Shown: piece by piece, positions 1 through 11,471 of the stretch
How the letters are laid out: every line of letters begins with the position of its first letter
Position numbering within the stretch: position 1 is the first letter of the stretch
From: Paraphaeosphaeria minitans
Taxonomy: Eukaryota > Ascomycota > Dothideomycetes > Pleosporales > Didymosphaeriaceae
Assembly (NCBI GenBank): GCA_015832175.1
Contig: WJXW01000007.1
Span: 558,001-622,000 of the forward strand
DNA length: 64,000 nucleotides
Direction: 5' to 3'
Position numbers and translations under genes: made by a program
Notes under the pieces: model-generated
The model's database searches: none
Told to the model about the DNA's origin: nothing
The model's input: the letters and a program-made list of their open reading frames with translations, nothing else

Positions 1-112
1 GCATAACAACACGTACCTTATTAAATAGAAAAGTTACCTACATAGCAAAAACACCTAGGAACTAAAAAATAATCTAGGAAACTATTAGCAAAGGATTAAG
101 GAATTCTACTAG
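1..112 (+). pseudogene. Chromovirus pol, C-terminal chromodomain remnant (family A, A3 copy)
   Basis: This is the last part of a Ty3/gypsy pol that enters from outside the window. One frame reads YLIK, a stop where Trp is expected (TGG to TAG), then an NT-stop-E block, which is the YLIKWxxY...NTWE signature of an integrase-linked chromodomain. Such domains steer integration toward marked chromatin. The same segment occurs reverse-complemented near 23361-23500 and, diverged, at 60410-60480. The frame ends at 110-112, 14 bases before the converging gene on the other strand. In-frame stops make it non-functional. Confidence 0.75.
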
Positions 113-126
113 AAACATAAACATAC

Positions 127-606
127 CTAGGAGGATTGTAGTACTAACGCTATAGTGTCTACTATATTAAGCGTCGACCACATCGCTGTAGAGTAACTAA
201 CGGTCGCTATAGTAGCAGGACAATTAATAGTATCTACATTTACGTCCTTACTATCTGTAGTTATTTCCGTAGCTAGACACAACATCTTCTTACAAGTATA
301 CTCTTTAGCCTAAGCTAGTATCTTCTTATTTTATAACAACTACACTATTAGGAGAGATAACGCCTTCTTATCCTTCTTAACCTTTTTCTTATACTCCTTA
401 TAAGTCTTATCTAGCGACAACTAGCTCATGTTTACATACAGACAACCTAAGCGAATACATTTAGAATACTTTAAACCTGAATCTAGTATAATGTAGTAAA
501 TAGAACCTTTAAAACTGCAATTAATGCAAGGGCTCTCTACAATAATATTAGCTTCTTAGATCTTGCGATATAATTAATGTTTTTGAACAGTAGAGTCGCT
601 AGGCAT
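127..606 (-). pseudogene. Antisense Cys-cluster/coiled-coil gene of the A3 chromovirus
   Basis: A 160-codon frame lies on the strand opposite pol, between the pol stop and the polypurine tract. It starts at an ATG (606-604) and ends with TAG (129-127). I read it codon by codon: there is no frameshift, and six in-frame stops (codons 11, 17, 62, 89, 92, 99) sit mostly where RIP of Gln (CAA/CAG) or Trp (TGG) codons would put them. Codons 25-56 hold a Cys cluster, PCINC then KYSKC then LGC, in which KY was probably KC. Codons 65-115 are Lys/Glu-rich and helix-prone. Analogous frames with other sequences occupy the same place in the A1, A2 and A4 copies. The family is not one I can name. A zinc-binding or nucleic-acid-binding accessory protein is inference. 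Confidence 0.6.
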
Positions 607-700
607 AATGCTAACAGACGTACTTATAGTAAGTAGGGTTAGCAGAATAGCTTACGTAATAATAGCTAAGGTCTAGACATGTAATTTAGGACGAATCTGT

Positions 701-716
701 AAAAGAGAGGGGATAA
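701..716 (+). other. Polypurine tract of the A3 chromovirus
   Basis: A purine run (AAAAGAGAGGGG, then ATAA) lies directly before the 3' LTR, where plus-strand DNA synthesis would be primed. The A1 copy has an equivalent G-rich tract at 61128-61142. Confidence 0.75.
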
Positions 717-1146
717 TGTTAGGATCTAAAATCTATATAATAGCGGGAAGCTAGTTTTATACCTAGCAGGCGCGTAGCAAAGATTAAGTAGGGACTTAAT
801 GCCAGCTACGCCTTAAACAAAGGAGTTACGTAACTACTCTCTATAGAGCGCTTAATTACTCTATGTAGAGCATAACACACGTAACCGCTCTATACAGAGC
901 GCTCTCTACAAAGCGCTCCCTATAGAGTGGACTTTGCTTAGTATATAGGAACGCAAGGATAGACTCTCTATACTTATATTTAATCTATTTATTAATCTAT
1001 TGTTTAGATTCTAGTAGACTAAATTATTAACTTGTTACACTTCGCAAGATACTATTATATTAACAAGACCTTTCACCTTCTGTAAGTACTCCTGCCTAAG
1101 AACCAACCTTAACCCTTTAGGACTAGCTACCCTCTTGGATTTAATA
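717..1146 (+). repeat. 3' LTR, chromovirus A, U3 type A3
   Basis: A 430-bp LTR runs from TGTTAGGATC to the degraded ...GGATTTAATA end (TG...CA before RIP). The upstream half is specific to A3 and contains several short imperfect palindromes around GCTCTATAGAGC (about 838-925). From the TATATA-containing block near 940 to the end, about 205 bp is shared with every other A LTR. The second A3 LTR in the window (25813-26140) lacks the first ~100 bp. The matching 5' LTR lies outside the window, so no target duplication can be tested. Confidence 0.85.
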
Positions 1147-2327
1147 GGCTTTAGTTAACTAGAAAGTCTTTTAGAAGATACTTTACTCTAAGTACTTATT
1201 AATAGACTTAGAGTACTAAAGATTAACTAGAGTCTACTTTAAAAGCTAGCTTAATAAAGTAAGCTAATAGCCTATTACATTAAACAACTACTTCTATAAG
1301 TTTAATAGCTATACCTAAGCCACGCTTACCTAATTACAAATTATGCAGATAGAAATAGGGACTGTTTTCTTTAGAGGTCTTAGCTAAGATAATAAGACTA
1401 TAGTTATATATAGAATACAAATAGAGAGTCGCCTAAAAGGAGGTAATATAAACACTTATTAGGTGTAAGAAATATACAATTTTCTTTGCTAGTGTAGAGA
1501 CTAGAATAAGGTAATTAGGGCTATACAGTAAGAGGAGAGATAGGTTACTATAAATCTAGCTTATTTTAAAGCTACTTTGCTAGTAATTCTACTTATTCTA
1601 CTACTTAGGAAGTCCTTTAAGGTATAAAAGGAAACAAGAATAGGAGGAAATAAAGATTATAAGGAAGAAGTAGATATATAAGTCTAAAAGATTATTGTAA
1701 ATATAAGAGGACTTGCCCTTACTATAGAAGAATATAAGTAATAGAAGGCTTCTATACCTACTACTACTAGTCTTATTCTTAATAAGCTAGTTAATAACTA
1801 ATACGCTTTTAATAAGCTTATAGGGCTGACTTTTTATATAGAATGTAATAATAGGTTATTTAGGAGCTTCTATAACCTAATTAAAAGAGGCTAATTATAT
1901 TTTAGATCAATAAGTAGCAAGTAGGTAGACTAGGAGCTAGAGATTAAGGTAATAAGAAGGGCTAAAGCCTACTACACTACCCTATTAAAGGTCTCCTACT
2001 TATCTAAAGAAGTTAGTATAACTAAGGAAGTAAATACTACTAGGGCTAGGATAGTAGAAAAGAGCTTTTAGGAATAATAGAACTAACTAGGTATTAAAAG
2101 GATTATAGGGGCTAGAATTAGAGAATTCTGCCTAGGATCTCCTCTACTAGTCATTAATAATAATAAATTAGTACTGTAGGTAGTAGTTATAGAAGTAAAC
2201 TAAAGGGTTTCTAAACTTACTAAAATAATAGAGGAGAGTATTATCTAAGCTGTGCTAAAAGCTAAGGCTGTAAGTAGAAAGAAGAGTGCTTAGATAGCCT
2301 CTATTCCTTTCTTAGATAAAGAGCTAG
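1147..2327 (+). pseudogene. Gag-like frame of element F, first part
   Basis: The opening ~230 bp match 36790-37020, where the frame can be read from its probable start. Distinctive shared words are RAYFKSQLNKVSQQP and NNYFYKF. The reading then continues as a degenerate, Lys/Gln-rich coding sequence full of TAG/TAA stops. Position at the 5' end of an element, the absence of catalytic motifs and the composition suggest a gag. I do not recognise a named family. The front end is cut by the A3 LTR, and the frame is broken at 2328 by a solo C-type LTR. Confidence 0.45.
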
Positions 2328-2562
2328 TGTAGTGTTGTAGGTGCGTTTGCCTTAAGTGAGGAATATGAAAGAATAAGTTAAGTTATCCTATCCAAAATCT
2401 ATTATACGAATCCAACTACTCTGATTGTCTATTAGGTCTCCTCGTGTCTTGTCTGGTTGGCGCTCCCATTCTTTGTCTATTCCCTAATTAGCTATCTTAA
2501 ACGACAGCTAATCGGCCCTATGTTTCTTCGATTCTCCATCGTAGGGTAACCTTTACACTACA
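2328..2562 (-). repeat. Solo LTR of family C
   Basis: A 235-bp repeat is bounded by TGTAGTG and CACTACA. It is nearly identical to 15302-15537 and to the reverse complement of 12823-13056, which flank C internal sequence. The bases ctag occur on both sides (2324-2327 and 2563-2566), a possible 4-bp target duplication; a perfect 5-bp one is not present. No internal domain adjoins it, so it is a solo LTR. It keeps more CA/TG than its surroundings, consistent with a later arrival. Confidence 0.75.
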
Positions 2563-2929
2563 CTAGTTGCACTTATTAATACTCTAAATACTAATTCTGT
2601 TCTAATAGTAGCACTAACCTAAGAGGTAAGAGGTATTATAGTTAGATTAATATTTTCTTAGAATAAACTGTATTTAAAGGCCTAGTAACTACTCTCTAGA
2701 AAGAAAAAGGAGCCTAATAACTAATTAGGTAAAAGCTAATTAGGAAATGTCTTTATAGGGCTATAATAAAGATAGGTTTTAATAGAAAAACGGAGTTAGG
2801 ACCACCCTTAAGAACCTACTATTCTATTAGAAGTAATAATAGAGAAGTTGCGCCCTAGCCTACACTAGATTATATAAGGAAACGCTGTACAGAATATCTA
2901 ATATAGTATTAGAGAGCTACTAAAAAGAA
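2563..2929 (+). pseudogene. Degenerate coding stretch after the solo LTR, probably end of F gag
   Basis: One frame is readable if TAG/TAA are taken as Gln or Trp, and it is Lys/Gln/Leu-rich. It has no match in the minus-strand C copy, which shares sequence only from about 2930 onward. It could be the end of the F gag or an otherwise unrepresented part of element C. I see no diagnostic motif. Confidence 0.3.
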
Positions 2930-4148
2930 GGATAAGAATTATACTTAAGTACTTTCTAATTAACTCTTAGACCTCTATACAAAAGCTACTAAAGCTACTA
3001 TAGCATTAAGAGGTTAAAGAGAGGAAGGAGTATAGTAATTCTAGCTAAAAAGTTAAGGATAGCCTTATAAAAACTAGAGAGGTAGAGTAGAAAAAAGAAC
3101 TCTAATAAGCTATTATACCACTTATATAGATAAGAGGTAATTTACTAAAGGTAGTTATTTTAAAGAGAGTAGAAGTATTAGATTTCTAATATTATATTAA
3201 ACTAGCCTAATTCTTTCCTAATATAGAATTAGAAAAGCTAACTATAGGTAGTTAGTAAAAGAGAGAAAAGAAAGATAGTAGAAGTAAAGTACTTAATAGG
3301 ATTTTAGAAAAATTAATATAGAAGAATAAAGAAGATAGGTAGATAGTATAGAAAAAAGAAATAGAGACCTAGTTACTCGGTAAAGATACATTAGGGTACT
3401 AATTATTATTCTCCTTATTATTAATAGTAACATTATCTCTATAGTAGCGGCTAGACTAATAAGTATTTAGGGTTTAGGGCTCTATAACGCTAGAGGCCCT
3501 AGTTACTTTAGACTAAAGAAGAGATATAGTATAATCTTAGGTAACCTAATTAATAGATTGCTAATAAGGTAAGAGAGAACTAAAATAAGAATACTAGGAA
3601 TAAGTAGACTAAGAAAATAGCTAAGGCTAAAGAGGATCATTCTCCCTAGTAAGAGAATCTAGACGTATAAGTAATATAGGAGTAGGCTATCTATAATTAG
3701 AGTTAGAATAAAACCCCTTTAAGCTAAAAGACTAAAACCCTAAAATAATAAAGCACTACTAGGAGAAAACTAGAGGAAACCTCTAAAAGACCTTTAGAAA
3801 TAATCTTAAAAGGCTGCTAAGGAAAAAGGACTATAGTTTATAGTAATAGTGTATTAGGGTTCTATAGGCTCTTTAGGAATAGGAGTATTAAGGGCAGAAA
3901 TAGCCTTAGAAGTGCAACTAAAAGGAGCCTAAGAGTAGGTTATACTAATAAGAAAGATATTAGCAGCTAAAATAATATTATTTATAGAAGAACTAGTGCT
4001 AGGGTTAGCTAGCTTACCTAAAAAGAAAGAGATATTAGCTTAGGTAATAGGGAATTAGGACTAGAACTTATAATAAAAAAAGTAAGAGGTATAGTTACTA
4101 TTTATCTAGCTTTTATTATACTCTCCCTAGTTTAGCAGCTTACCTTCT
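2930..4148 (+). pseudogene. Post-integrase region of element C, first segment
   Basis: This matches the reverse complement of roughly 16690-17940 in the minus-strand C element, where it follows the integrase C-terminus. It begins with a shared RIRIIP motif and then reads as a charged frame (a YYIKLAQFF block near 3190) with many RIP stops. Small indels separate the two copies. The sequence continues at 11472 once the D element is removed. The minus copy reads TACCTTCTAGATAGG straight across the insertion point, proving the empty site. Confidence 0.6.
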
Positions 4149-4343
4149 TGTTGAAGTAAAACACTCACTTCCGTGATTCTTTCTGGATCCACTAATTCAG
4201 ATCACGGGATTCTTGCCAAGAGGCTCGTTTCTTTTGTATATAGTCTGCCCTTTCAGCATCCTTTCCTATAATTAGCTCTTTATATTCTTTACAACTCTGC
4301 TCCTGAATATCCTGTAATAGTTTAAGCCCTTTTTACCACAACA
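4149..4343 (+). repeat. 5' LTR of D copy 1
   Basis: A 195-bp LTR, the same length as the 3' LTR at 11272-11466, and also found solo at 12242-12436. The bases after it (GTTATAAGCCCAGCGC) are where the primer-binding site would lie, but I cannot assign a tRNA. Confidence 0.95.
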
Positions 4344-4458
4344 GTTATAAGCCCAGCGCTTAGAACGTAGGATAATTCTCTCTACCTACTTAGCAACGCT
4401 CAAATTATTATACAACACTCTATTTAGAACCTCTCTATAATATAACCCCTTATTTCTA

Positions 4459-7400
4459 ATCACGAAAATTGTTAAAATAGTAGAAGTACAGCTTATTAAT
4501 CGCGCTAGTTAGCCCTACTAGTTTATCCAGCTTTAATTCTAAGTAAACTTAAAAGGAATCTAGAACTAAATTAACCTAGAGGCGATTAACGCTCTAGCAA
4601 TTAATTATGCAAAGCCAGAACAACCTCCGCTCCTATAGAAACTATTACTAATTACGGATACAGCCTTTGTAGCAAGTATTTAATTATACAAAGCAGAGCT
4701 TGCTAAGTATAAAATAGATAAGGAGAGCTTTCCTTTACAAATAGTGGAATACAGAGTAGTAGTTTTAGACTAGCAAGCAGACTATACTAAGATATAGAAT
4801 CTCTAGACTTAGGTAAACGCTATAGTATCGCCTGATCTGCTTACTCCTGCCATAATTACTCTAGTTAATATACGCTAAACTACGCTTTAGTCCCTAATTT
4901 AACTCTTAAAGGAAGATCTCGCACTAAATAAAGAAGCTATATAGAATAATATTTAAGCTTTGTACTGCGCTTATCTTAGGAAGGCTAAGTAGGCAAGACA
5001 AAGTCCTAAAACCTAGTTTAAAGAGTAGCAGCTCCTCTATTAAAAAGCGAAGACCTACTTAATTAGCGAAATTAGTGGACCGCTTGCTACCTAAGATTTC
5101 CTAGATATAATCGCCGCGTGTATAGCACTAGATTAGGCCTAATTAATGAACTAACAGCTAATCCAGGATAAGACGCTAGGACGGAATTAAATCACGCTAG
5201 ATAATCTAGGGAAGGTATTTTTGGCGCTTGTCTAGGAGTATTTAATCTAATCTAGTTCTAATAAAACAAGTGGGGTATTCGCCACTTTTAATGGATTATT
5301 AAGACAATCTACTAACTCTAATAGTTCTAGTTTGTCTAATTAGACAAAGAAACAACCAAACTGTCCCTGTAAGCCCTATACTTATAGGTGAAAACTAATA
5401 GAGTGCCGAAGACTTTAAACCGCGATAGCTGGATTACCCTAGGATAAAACATTGTTATTTAATCTCACTAATAAAGAAAAATTAGAGATTCTTAATTAAT
5501 TTAAGTAGTCTAAGTGGTTAAACCTTTGTAATGCGATTATAAAGGCAGGATAGAATAAGAAACAATCCTCTACTAAGACTATTAAGTATCCTAGTAGTAT
5601 TACTACTGCTCTACTAAACCTATTTAATCTGCCTACAGATAATAGAGTATTAGGTGTCTACTCTACTCTACATTCTAACGCTTATTCTCTGTTAGAATGT
5701 ACAATACTAGACAGTGCTGTAGTAGTTTACCTAGTTAACAATTGCGAAAGACTTATTCCTGGGACGTTTTAATTATTAAACAAGAGTGTAGAGGTAGGTA
5801 CACAAAGCCTCCTAATCTTAGGAATTAGTAATAGACTAATTAAGAACGCTTTGTATAGGAAAAATAGGAGATTTATAGAAGATCTGCTGCTCTAAGGAGT
5901 AAGAGTAGTAGAAGGCTTTTATATAAATATTGTATTAGAAGCTCTTTTAAAGAAAATAAAGATTTAGTACTTTAGTTTAGATTACACTCTTAGGATTAGA
6001 AGCCTAGAATAAAGCGTTATTTTAGTAGACCTAAGATGTAAGTATAACTTTACTTTCCTATAATATAAGCTAATCCGCTCTTGTCTAATTGTTATAAGTG
6101 TGACCACTAAAGGATTATCCTAGGTTAATATTAAGAGATTAGATTCTAAGGACCTCTAGCACCTTTAAGTAGGGCATATAGGAAGTAGAGCTATATAAGC
6201 TTTAGTAACTGCAGCCTAAGGTGTAAAGATCACTAGAATATTAAGGAAGGATTACAAGCACTGTGCTACTGCACACGTAACCTAGGTAATCTCTAGGAGA
6301 CCTAGAGAATAATCACCTAGGCTATTTCACTTATTATCCTAGAATCTATTTGATATGCCCACTGCTTAAAATAGAGAAAACTAGGTTTTGCTAATTAAAG
6401 AAGATTTTAGTAAGAAACCTTACGTTTTTAATCTTAGAATAAAGACGCTTTCTGAGATAATAAGAGTGTGGTAGGATTTCTTAGCTCTTGTTAATATAAA
6501 ATACGAGCTTTAAATTACAAAAATCTACTAGGATAATAATATAGCAACACTTCTATAGAGAGGGAAATCCTAGTACGAATTTTGGGCTAATTAGGAAGAG
6601 ATAATAATTAGTAGACTACTGCCCTATACACATAAGCCTAATAGCGCTGTAGAAAAAGTAGGCTAGGAGCTTATAATAAAAGTAATTAAAATGCGAATAA
6701 GCGTAAATCTGCTATTGAATCTTTAGCCTAAGATTATATAAGCGGCATACTAGCTCTAAGGAATAATTCCTAGCCTAGTATTAGGCTATTAATTACCTAA
6801 TAAAACGTTAGATGCTTAGTTCAGACAATATTTTTGTTATTTTAAACTAGTAAAAACACAATATAGGACAGCTAATCTTTGTCTAAACTAGAGTGCTGTC
6901 TACGCCTATAGCTGCTAAGCTTATCTTTTAGATTAGGAGCGTGCAGCTAGGCGAGACAGAAGAGGATTTAAAGTGAATCCTAGGGGCCATATTAGATACC
7001 TAGTAGGCTATAAAGCTTCTAATATCTACTAAATATAGATTCTCTAGCTTAATTAGGTGATTACCACACAAAACGTAAGGTTTAATAAGTCTTTATTCTA
7101 TAAAGGATTAGAGGAACAATCTATTCTAAAGATAGAAGTGTTAAAAATAGTGGAAAGCCTTTAAGAAGGAGAGCTAAATAATCCAGGAGAAGCGTATAAA
7201 GACACGCTTAATATTCTTCCTAAAATAAACAAGTATATAAGAACCGCTACTAGACTTATAGGTGACCCTTAGGTAATTAAAAGCGAAGTAGGCCAGCTAA
7301 GTGATTAGGAACCTAAAGTACCTACTACTAAGCGAGCTGTAGGCTTAGCTAGCTAGCAGCTAAGAATTCGCTTAAGTAGGAAAGGAAGCACAGGACTTAT

Positions 7401-9654
7401 AACCCCTAATTAGACACTAGAGCCAGGTGATCTTAGGGGTGATCTGTTAAGTGATTAAGAGATATCTAGTAGCCACCAGAACACTACTAAGAGAGCTAGC
7501 CTGCTAGAATCTAGGGATTTAATACCTTATTTATTAGTAGAAACTAATTAGGTTACTAATTAACCTAGCGTAGATAACTTAATTACGCCAGATAAAGCAG
7601 ATAACCTACTAGCGCGCTAAAGGCAAAGGCAGATCTATCTAGAGGCAAGTAGAATAAGTAGGCGAAATTGTAGTAAAGCACTAGAAATTAACTAACTAAT
7701 AAATTGCTATCTGCTATTGCGAAGATTAAGGAAGCAAAATAATTAGGATAATTAGCTAGGGGGTAAGTAGAAGCTAGGTGCTTATGCACTAATTACTAAT
7801 TATCTTTAAAGTAATCTTAATATAATATTAGAGTACACGTTTATACTAGAAGTAGTAGAGGCCTAGTCTAAGTAAGAAGAATATATTACACTAAATATAA
7901 TAGTATTTGCTTCTATGCTTAGAAAGGCGCCTAGAGCGTCTTATGCAGCTTAGACTCATAAAAATAAGCTTATACTAGAGCCAACCCTATAGAAACACCT
8001 TTATAATTATTTATATAGGAAGCTATTCCTCCTTACTACTTGTAAGGAGATCTTAACTTTGTAAGATAAAAGTACCTAGATAGAGATTAAACAATTAGAG
8101 GTGTTAGAGCGACTGCTCCCTTTAAAGTAGGTCTTTACCTATAAGTTTAATTAAAATAGATACTTTAAAAAGTGTAAAGCTTAAATTATTGTAAGAGGAG
8201 ATCTTTAGAAAAAGAATACTCTCTACTCTACCTATACTACTACCCTAGCAGTAAGATCTTTTTAATTAGCTGTAGCTCTAGTAGCAGAATTTAATCTAGA
8301 AATCTTATAATTTAATGTAGTAGGAGCGTTTCTAAATACTCTTATTACAGCCGCCAATCTAGTAACTTGTGAATTACCTAATAGTTTTAAAAAGCTAGGA
8401 AAGTGTGTAAGATTAAATTAAGCTTTGTATAGCTTAAGAGATTTACTACTTCTTTAGTATAAAGAATTTGCGGGATTACTGTAATCTTATAGACTCTTAG
8501 CTTCGCTAGAAGAGCTATGCCTTTTCTTTAATAGTGATTAAAGTATTATTGTTCTATTTTATATTAATAACATTTTTCTTCTCTATTACAAGAGTAAAGA
8601 GAAAGAAGCCCTGGATTTTTGGAAGAAGATTGCGAACAAATATAAGATCGAATTAAAAGGACTAGTAGAGTGGTTCCTAGGTGTTTAAGTGATTAGGGAT
8701 AGAGGAGTAAGATTGATTTCTCTAGTCTATAATACCTATATTAATAAGATTACAAAAAAGTTTAACTTTTTAAACTCTAGGAGCTTTCCTCCTACACCTC
8801 TATTAGTAGAAGATCTTGTTCTAAGCACAGGAGAAGCTACTCCTTAACAAATAAAGCTCTTTTAAAAAGAGGTGGGATTAGCTCTCTATATAGCAATTAT
8901 GCTATGCCTAAATATAGCCTTTGTAGTGTTAAAGCTATCACACTTTCTAATAAATCTAAGCAAAGAATACTTTGCTACTATTAATCGTGTGATCCTTTAC
9001 CTCTATTAAACTAGATGGTAGGCTATAGTCTTTAGTGGCTATAATAGACCTAATCTACTAATATGTGGAGATGCCTCTTTTGCTAATAATCTAATATCAC
9101 GGCGATCTTCTTATAGATATATTATCCTATTATTTAGAGGAGCTATCCTATAGAAAGTAGCTTAATAGAACATAATTACTACTTTAATAATAGAAGTAGA
9201 GCTTCTAGCGCTTAAATATATAAGTAAAGAAGCTATAGCGATTAAGAGATTCTTTACTAAGCTTACTCTAGATCTAGGACCTTTATAGAAGGTCTATTGC
9301 GATAATCTTTAAACTATTTGTTTAGTGATTAGAAAGAACAAAAGAATCACTACTTAACTGCGCTATGTAGATATTTAGAACATGTGGTTGTGGTAAGAAT
9401 ATGCGAAAGGATTGTTTTAAGTAGAATATCTTCTAACTAGCGAAATGCCAGTAGATAGCCTTATAAAGGCTCTTACTTATTAGTAGTTTAATAGATTCAA
9501 AAGGCTATTAAATCTATAAGATGTGAGCACAACAATTACAGAACAAGAGTAGGTAAGTAGAGAAATAATCTGTTAACTACCTAGAATTATTAATTTAGAG
9601 CTAGGAAATAAGAAAAGAAAAAGAAAAGAAAGAAAAGATTAGAGGGAGAATAGG
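4459..9654 (+). pseudogene. Ty1/copia gag-pol polyprotein, RIP-inactivated
   Basis: One 1,732-codon frame; phase checked at 5362, 8560 and 9061 with no net frameshift. Gag fills codons ~1-300 and ends in a CPC...Cys zinc-finger-like motif (5362-5410). A protease-like ILDS occurs near 5710. The integrase spans ~6150-6720, with VGHIG, C..C, a LFDMP core Asp and a DNN. The reverse transcriptase spans ~7850-8850, with YKFN and FNVVGAFLN blocks, and its catalytic YVDD has become YINN (8560-8571). RNase H, with GDASFAN and SRRSSYRY, lies at ~9060-9130. A basic tail (KKRKKKRKKR) follows near 9613. Most in-frame stops are TAG/TAA at expected Gln or Trp codons. The start is placed by homology, not by an ATG. 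Confidence 0.9.
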
Positions 9655-11271
9655 AATTAGAGGAAGAGGAGATTAAAGAGCTTATCTATAAGCATATAGA
9701 CTCTTTTCCTCCTCTACTTAATTGTAGGGGTGCGAGAATCTCCTCTATAATTAGTAGTAGGAGATTCTCCCTATGTTTCTTCTCTCCTCCTCTCTGTAGT
9801 AGGTAATTCCTTACCCTATCTACCTCCTCTACCTCTCCTTTAATTAGTAGTAGGTAATAGCTTACCCTAGCCTCCCCTTCTTTAATTAGTAGGAGGAGAA
9901 GCACTTACCTAGCCTCTACCCTACTTTAGAGCTAATAGGCCGCTTATCTAGCTATTTTAATTAGGGTATTAGCTGCGACTGCGCTGCTCCTTAATAGGTA
10001 GGGTAGGAGGGTAATCACTCTATCCTCTACTAAGAATTAGCTAGGAGGGAGGGAGTAGGATAGTAGCTACGTGCTAAGCTTACTCTTCCTAACTACTAGT
10101 AGAAAGAAGAGCTTATAAAGCCACCTTAACCCTCTTGCGTAGCTTAGTAATTAGCCTCTCCTGTAAAAAGTATTAGCTAAATCTAGAATAAACCTTAGAA
10201 TAAAAGCTTACATTAGTACCCTCTAATAGTTAATAGCGGATAAAATCTATAGCTAGAGTCTAAATATGCAGCTGGCTACAGAAATAATTAGTAAAATTAG
10301 CTAAAGTGATAGGATAACCCTATATATAGTAGTGTAAGAGTAGGTAAAGTAGGTATAGCAGCGCCTACTTAAGCTTAAAGTGTTATTATAGCAGCGTTTA
10401 TTACTCTTTCCTACTAGAGCTCCTTTTAAGCAGCCTAAGTAGCTCACTTGTCTAAGAGCACTAAGCGATCGCTAGGGGCCTAGAGCTAGGGCAGGAGGAG
10501 CTAGTAAAGTAGGAGGATCTTGGTAGAAGGATTAGGAGCTTTATTTAGCAGCTTTTGCAGCCTTTGCTGCGCGTGCTTTAGCTAGGTTATTAGATATCTA
10601 AAAGAGTTAGTAAAGCTCTAAACAATAGAAAGAGCGCAAGGTAATAATTAGAAGAAAATAACTTACTATAAGGTAGTAGGATTTAAAGGCTTAAATTAGT
10701 AGGCTTAAATTAGATAGGAGGTTAAAGCGTTAAAAGTGAAGGATTAAAGAGAGAAGATTAAGCGCTAGTAAAGGGCTTATATGCTCTATTGCCTATCTAA
10801 TTATTAAGCGCTGAATGCGCTCCTTCCTTACTACTTATTTCTCTTACTACTGCTCCTTCCTAATTAAAACGCGCCTGCCTATTATACTTGCTAGCTAGTA
10901 AGAGTAGGGAAATTACCTTATAGTTAATAGGAAGTAAGTGAAAAGAGTAGCGGAACAAAAGTGTTTACGCTCTAGGCCTTTATGCCATACTTATAAGCTC
11001 CTAACCCACTAAAAGAAGAGATTCTGGACACAATTCACGATAGGATTTGTGATTTAAAAGGTAAATAGTGATTGTTTTGCTATTATAATAAGTGGGGGGT
11101 GATAGAATCGCTGTTCTTAAGATAAGGAGATTTAGAAGAATGATTCTTAATAGTTTTTTAATTTTTAAATAGCCTTTAGACGGTTTTTTAAAGATCTTTA
11201 GGAAGGATTTAGACAATTACAGATTACTTCTTAGGATAGGTGATCTGCTTTAAGCGATCACCCAGGGGGTG
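9655..11271 (+). other. Long 3' region of D between pol and 3' LTR
   Basis: About 1.6 kb follows gag-pol, much longer than a normal 3' leader. It starts with an imperfect repeat array (9715-9930). The middle is AT-rich with scattered GCG/GCTCC words and I see no domain in it. Near the 3' LTR, a 71-codon open frame on the minus strand (11001-11216) is also open in copy 2 (40078-40293). Differences between the two are mainly G-to-A type (Glu/Lys, Cys/Tyr), which fits mutation rather than selection. It ends in a G-rich tract. Confidence 0.6.
9715..9930. repeat. Imperfect tandem repeats, 3' region of D
   Basis: Four or so degenerate units of about 45-65 bp share the core TTAGTAGTAGG...TTACCCTA...CCTC. 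Read on the minus strand they give repeated YYLLLIKGE-like peptides. The array is also present in D copy 2 (about 41370-41590 reversed), so it predates both insertions. Confidence 0.55.
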
Positions 11272-11466
11272 TGTTGAAGTAAAACACTCACTTTCGTGAT
11301 TCTTTCTAGATCCACTAATTTAGATCACAGGATTCTTGCTAAGAGGCTCGTTTCTTTTGTATATAGTCTGCCCTTTTGGCATCCTTTCCTACAATCAGCT
11401 CTTTATATTCTTTACAACTCTGCTCCTGAATATCCTGTGATAGTTCGAGCCCTTTTTACCACAACA
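11272..11466 (+). repeat. 3' LTR of D copy 1
   Basis: A 195-bp LTR followed by the target duplication cttct. Short open frames inside it (also in the solo LTR at 12242) are chance frames. Confidence 0.95.
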
Positions 11467-11471
11467 CTTCT

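Larger units (their letters stand above)
4149..11466 (+). mobile_element. Complete Ty1/copia element, family D copy 1
   Basis: This is a 7,318-bp element with two 195-bp LTRs (TGTTGAAG...CCACAACA) and the 5-bp target duplication cttct at 4144-4148 and 11467-11471. It holds a single gag-pol frame in copia order (gag, protease, integrase, reverse transcriptase, RNase H), a 1.6-kb 3' region and a G-rich tract (AGGGGGTG) before the 3' LTR. It sits inside the plus-strand C element. RIP stops inactivate it. A second copy of 7,319 bp lies at 39828-47146 on the minus strand. Confidence 0.95.
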
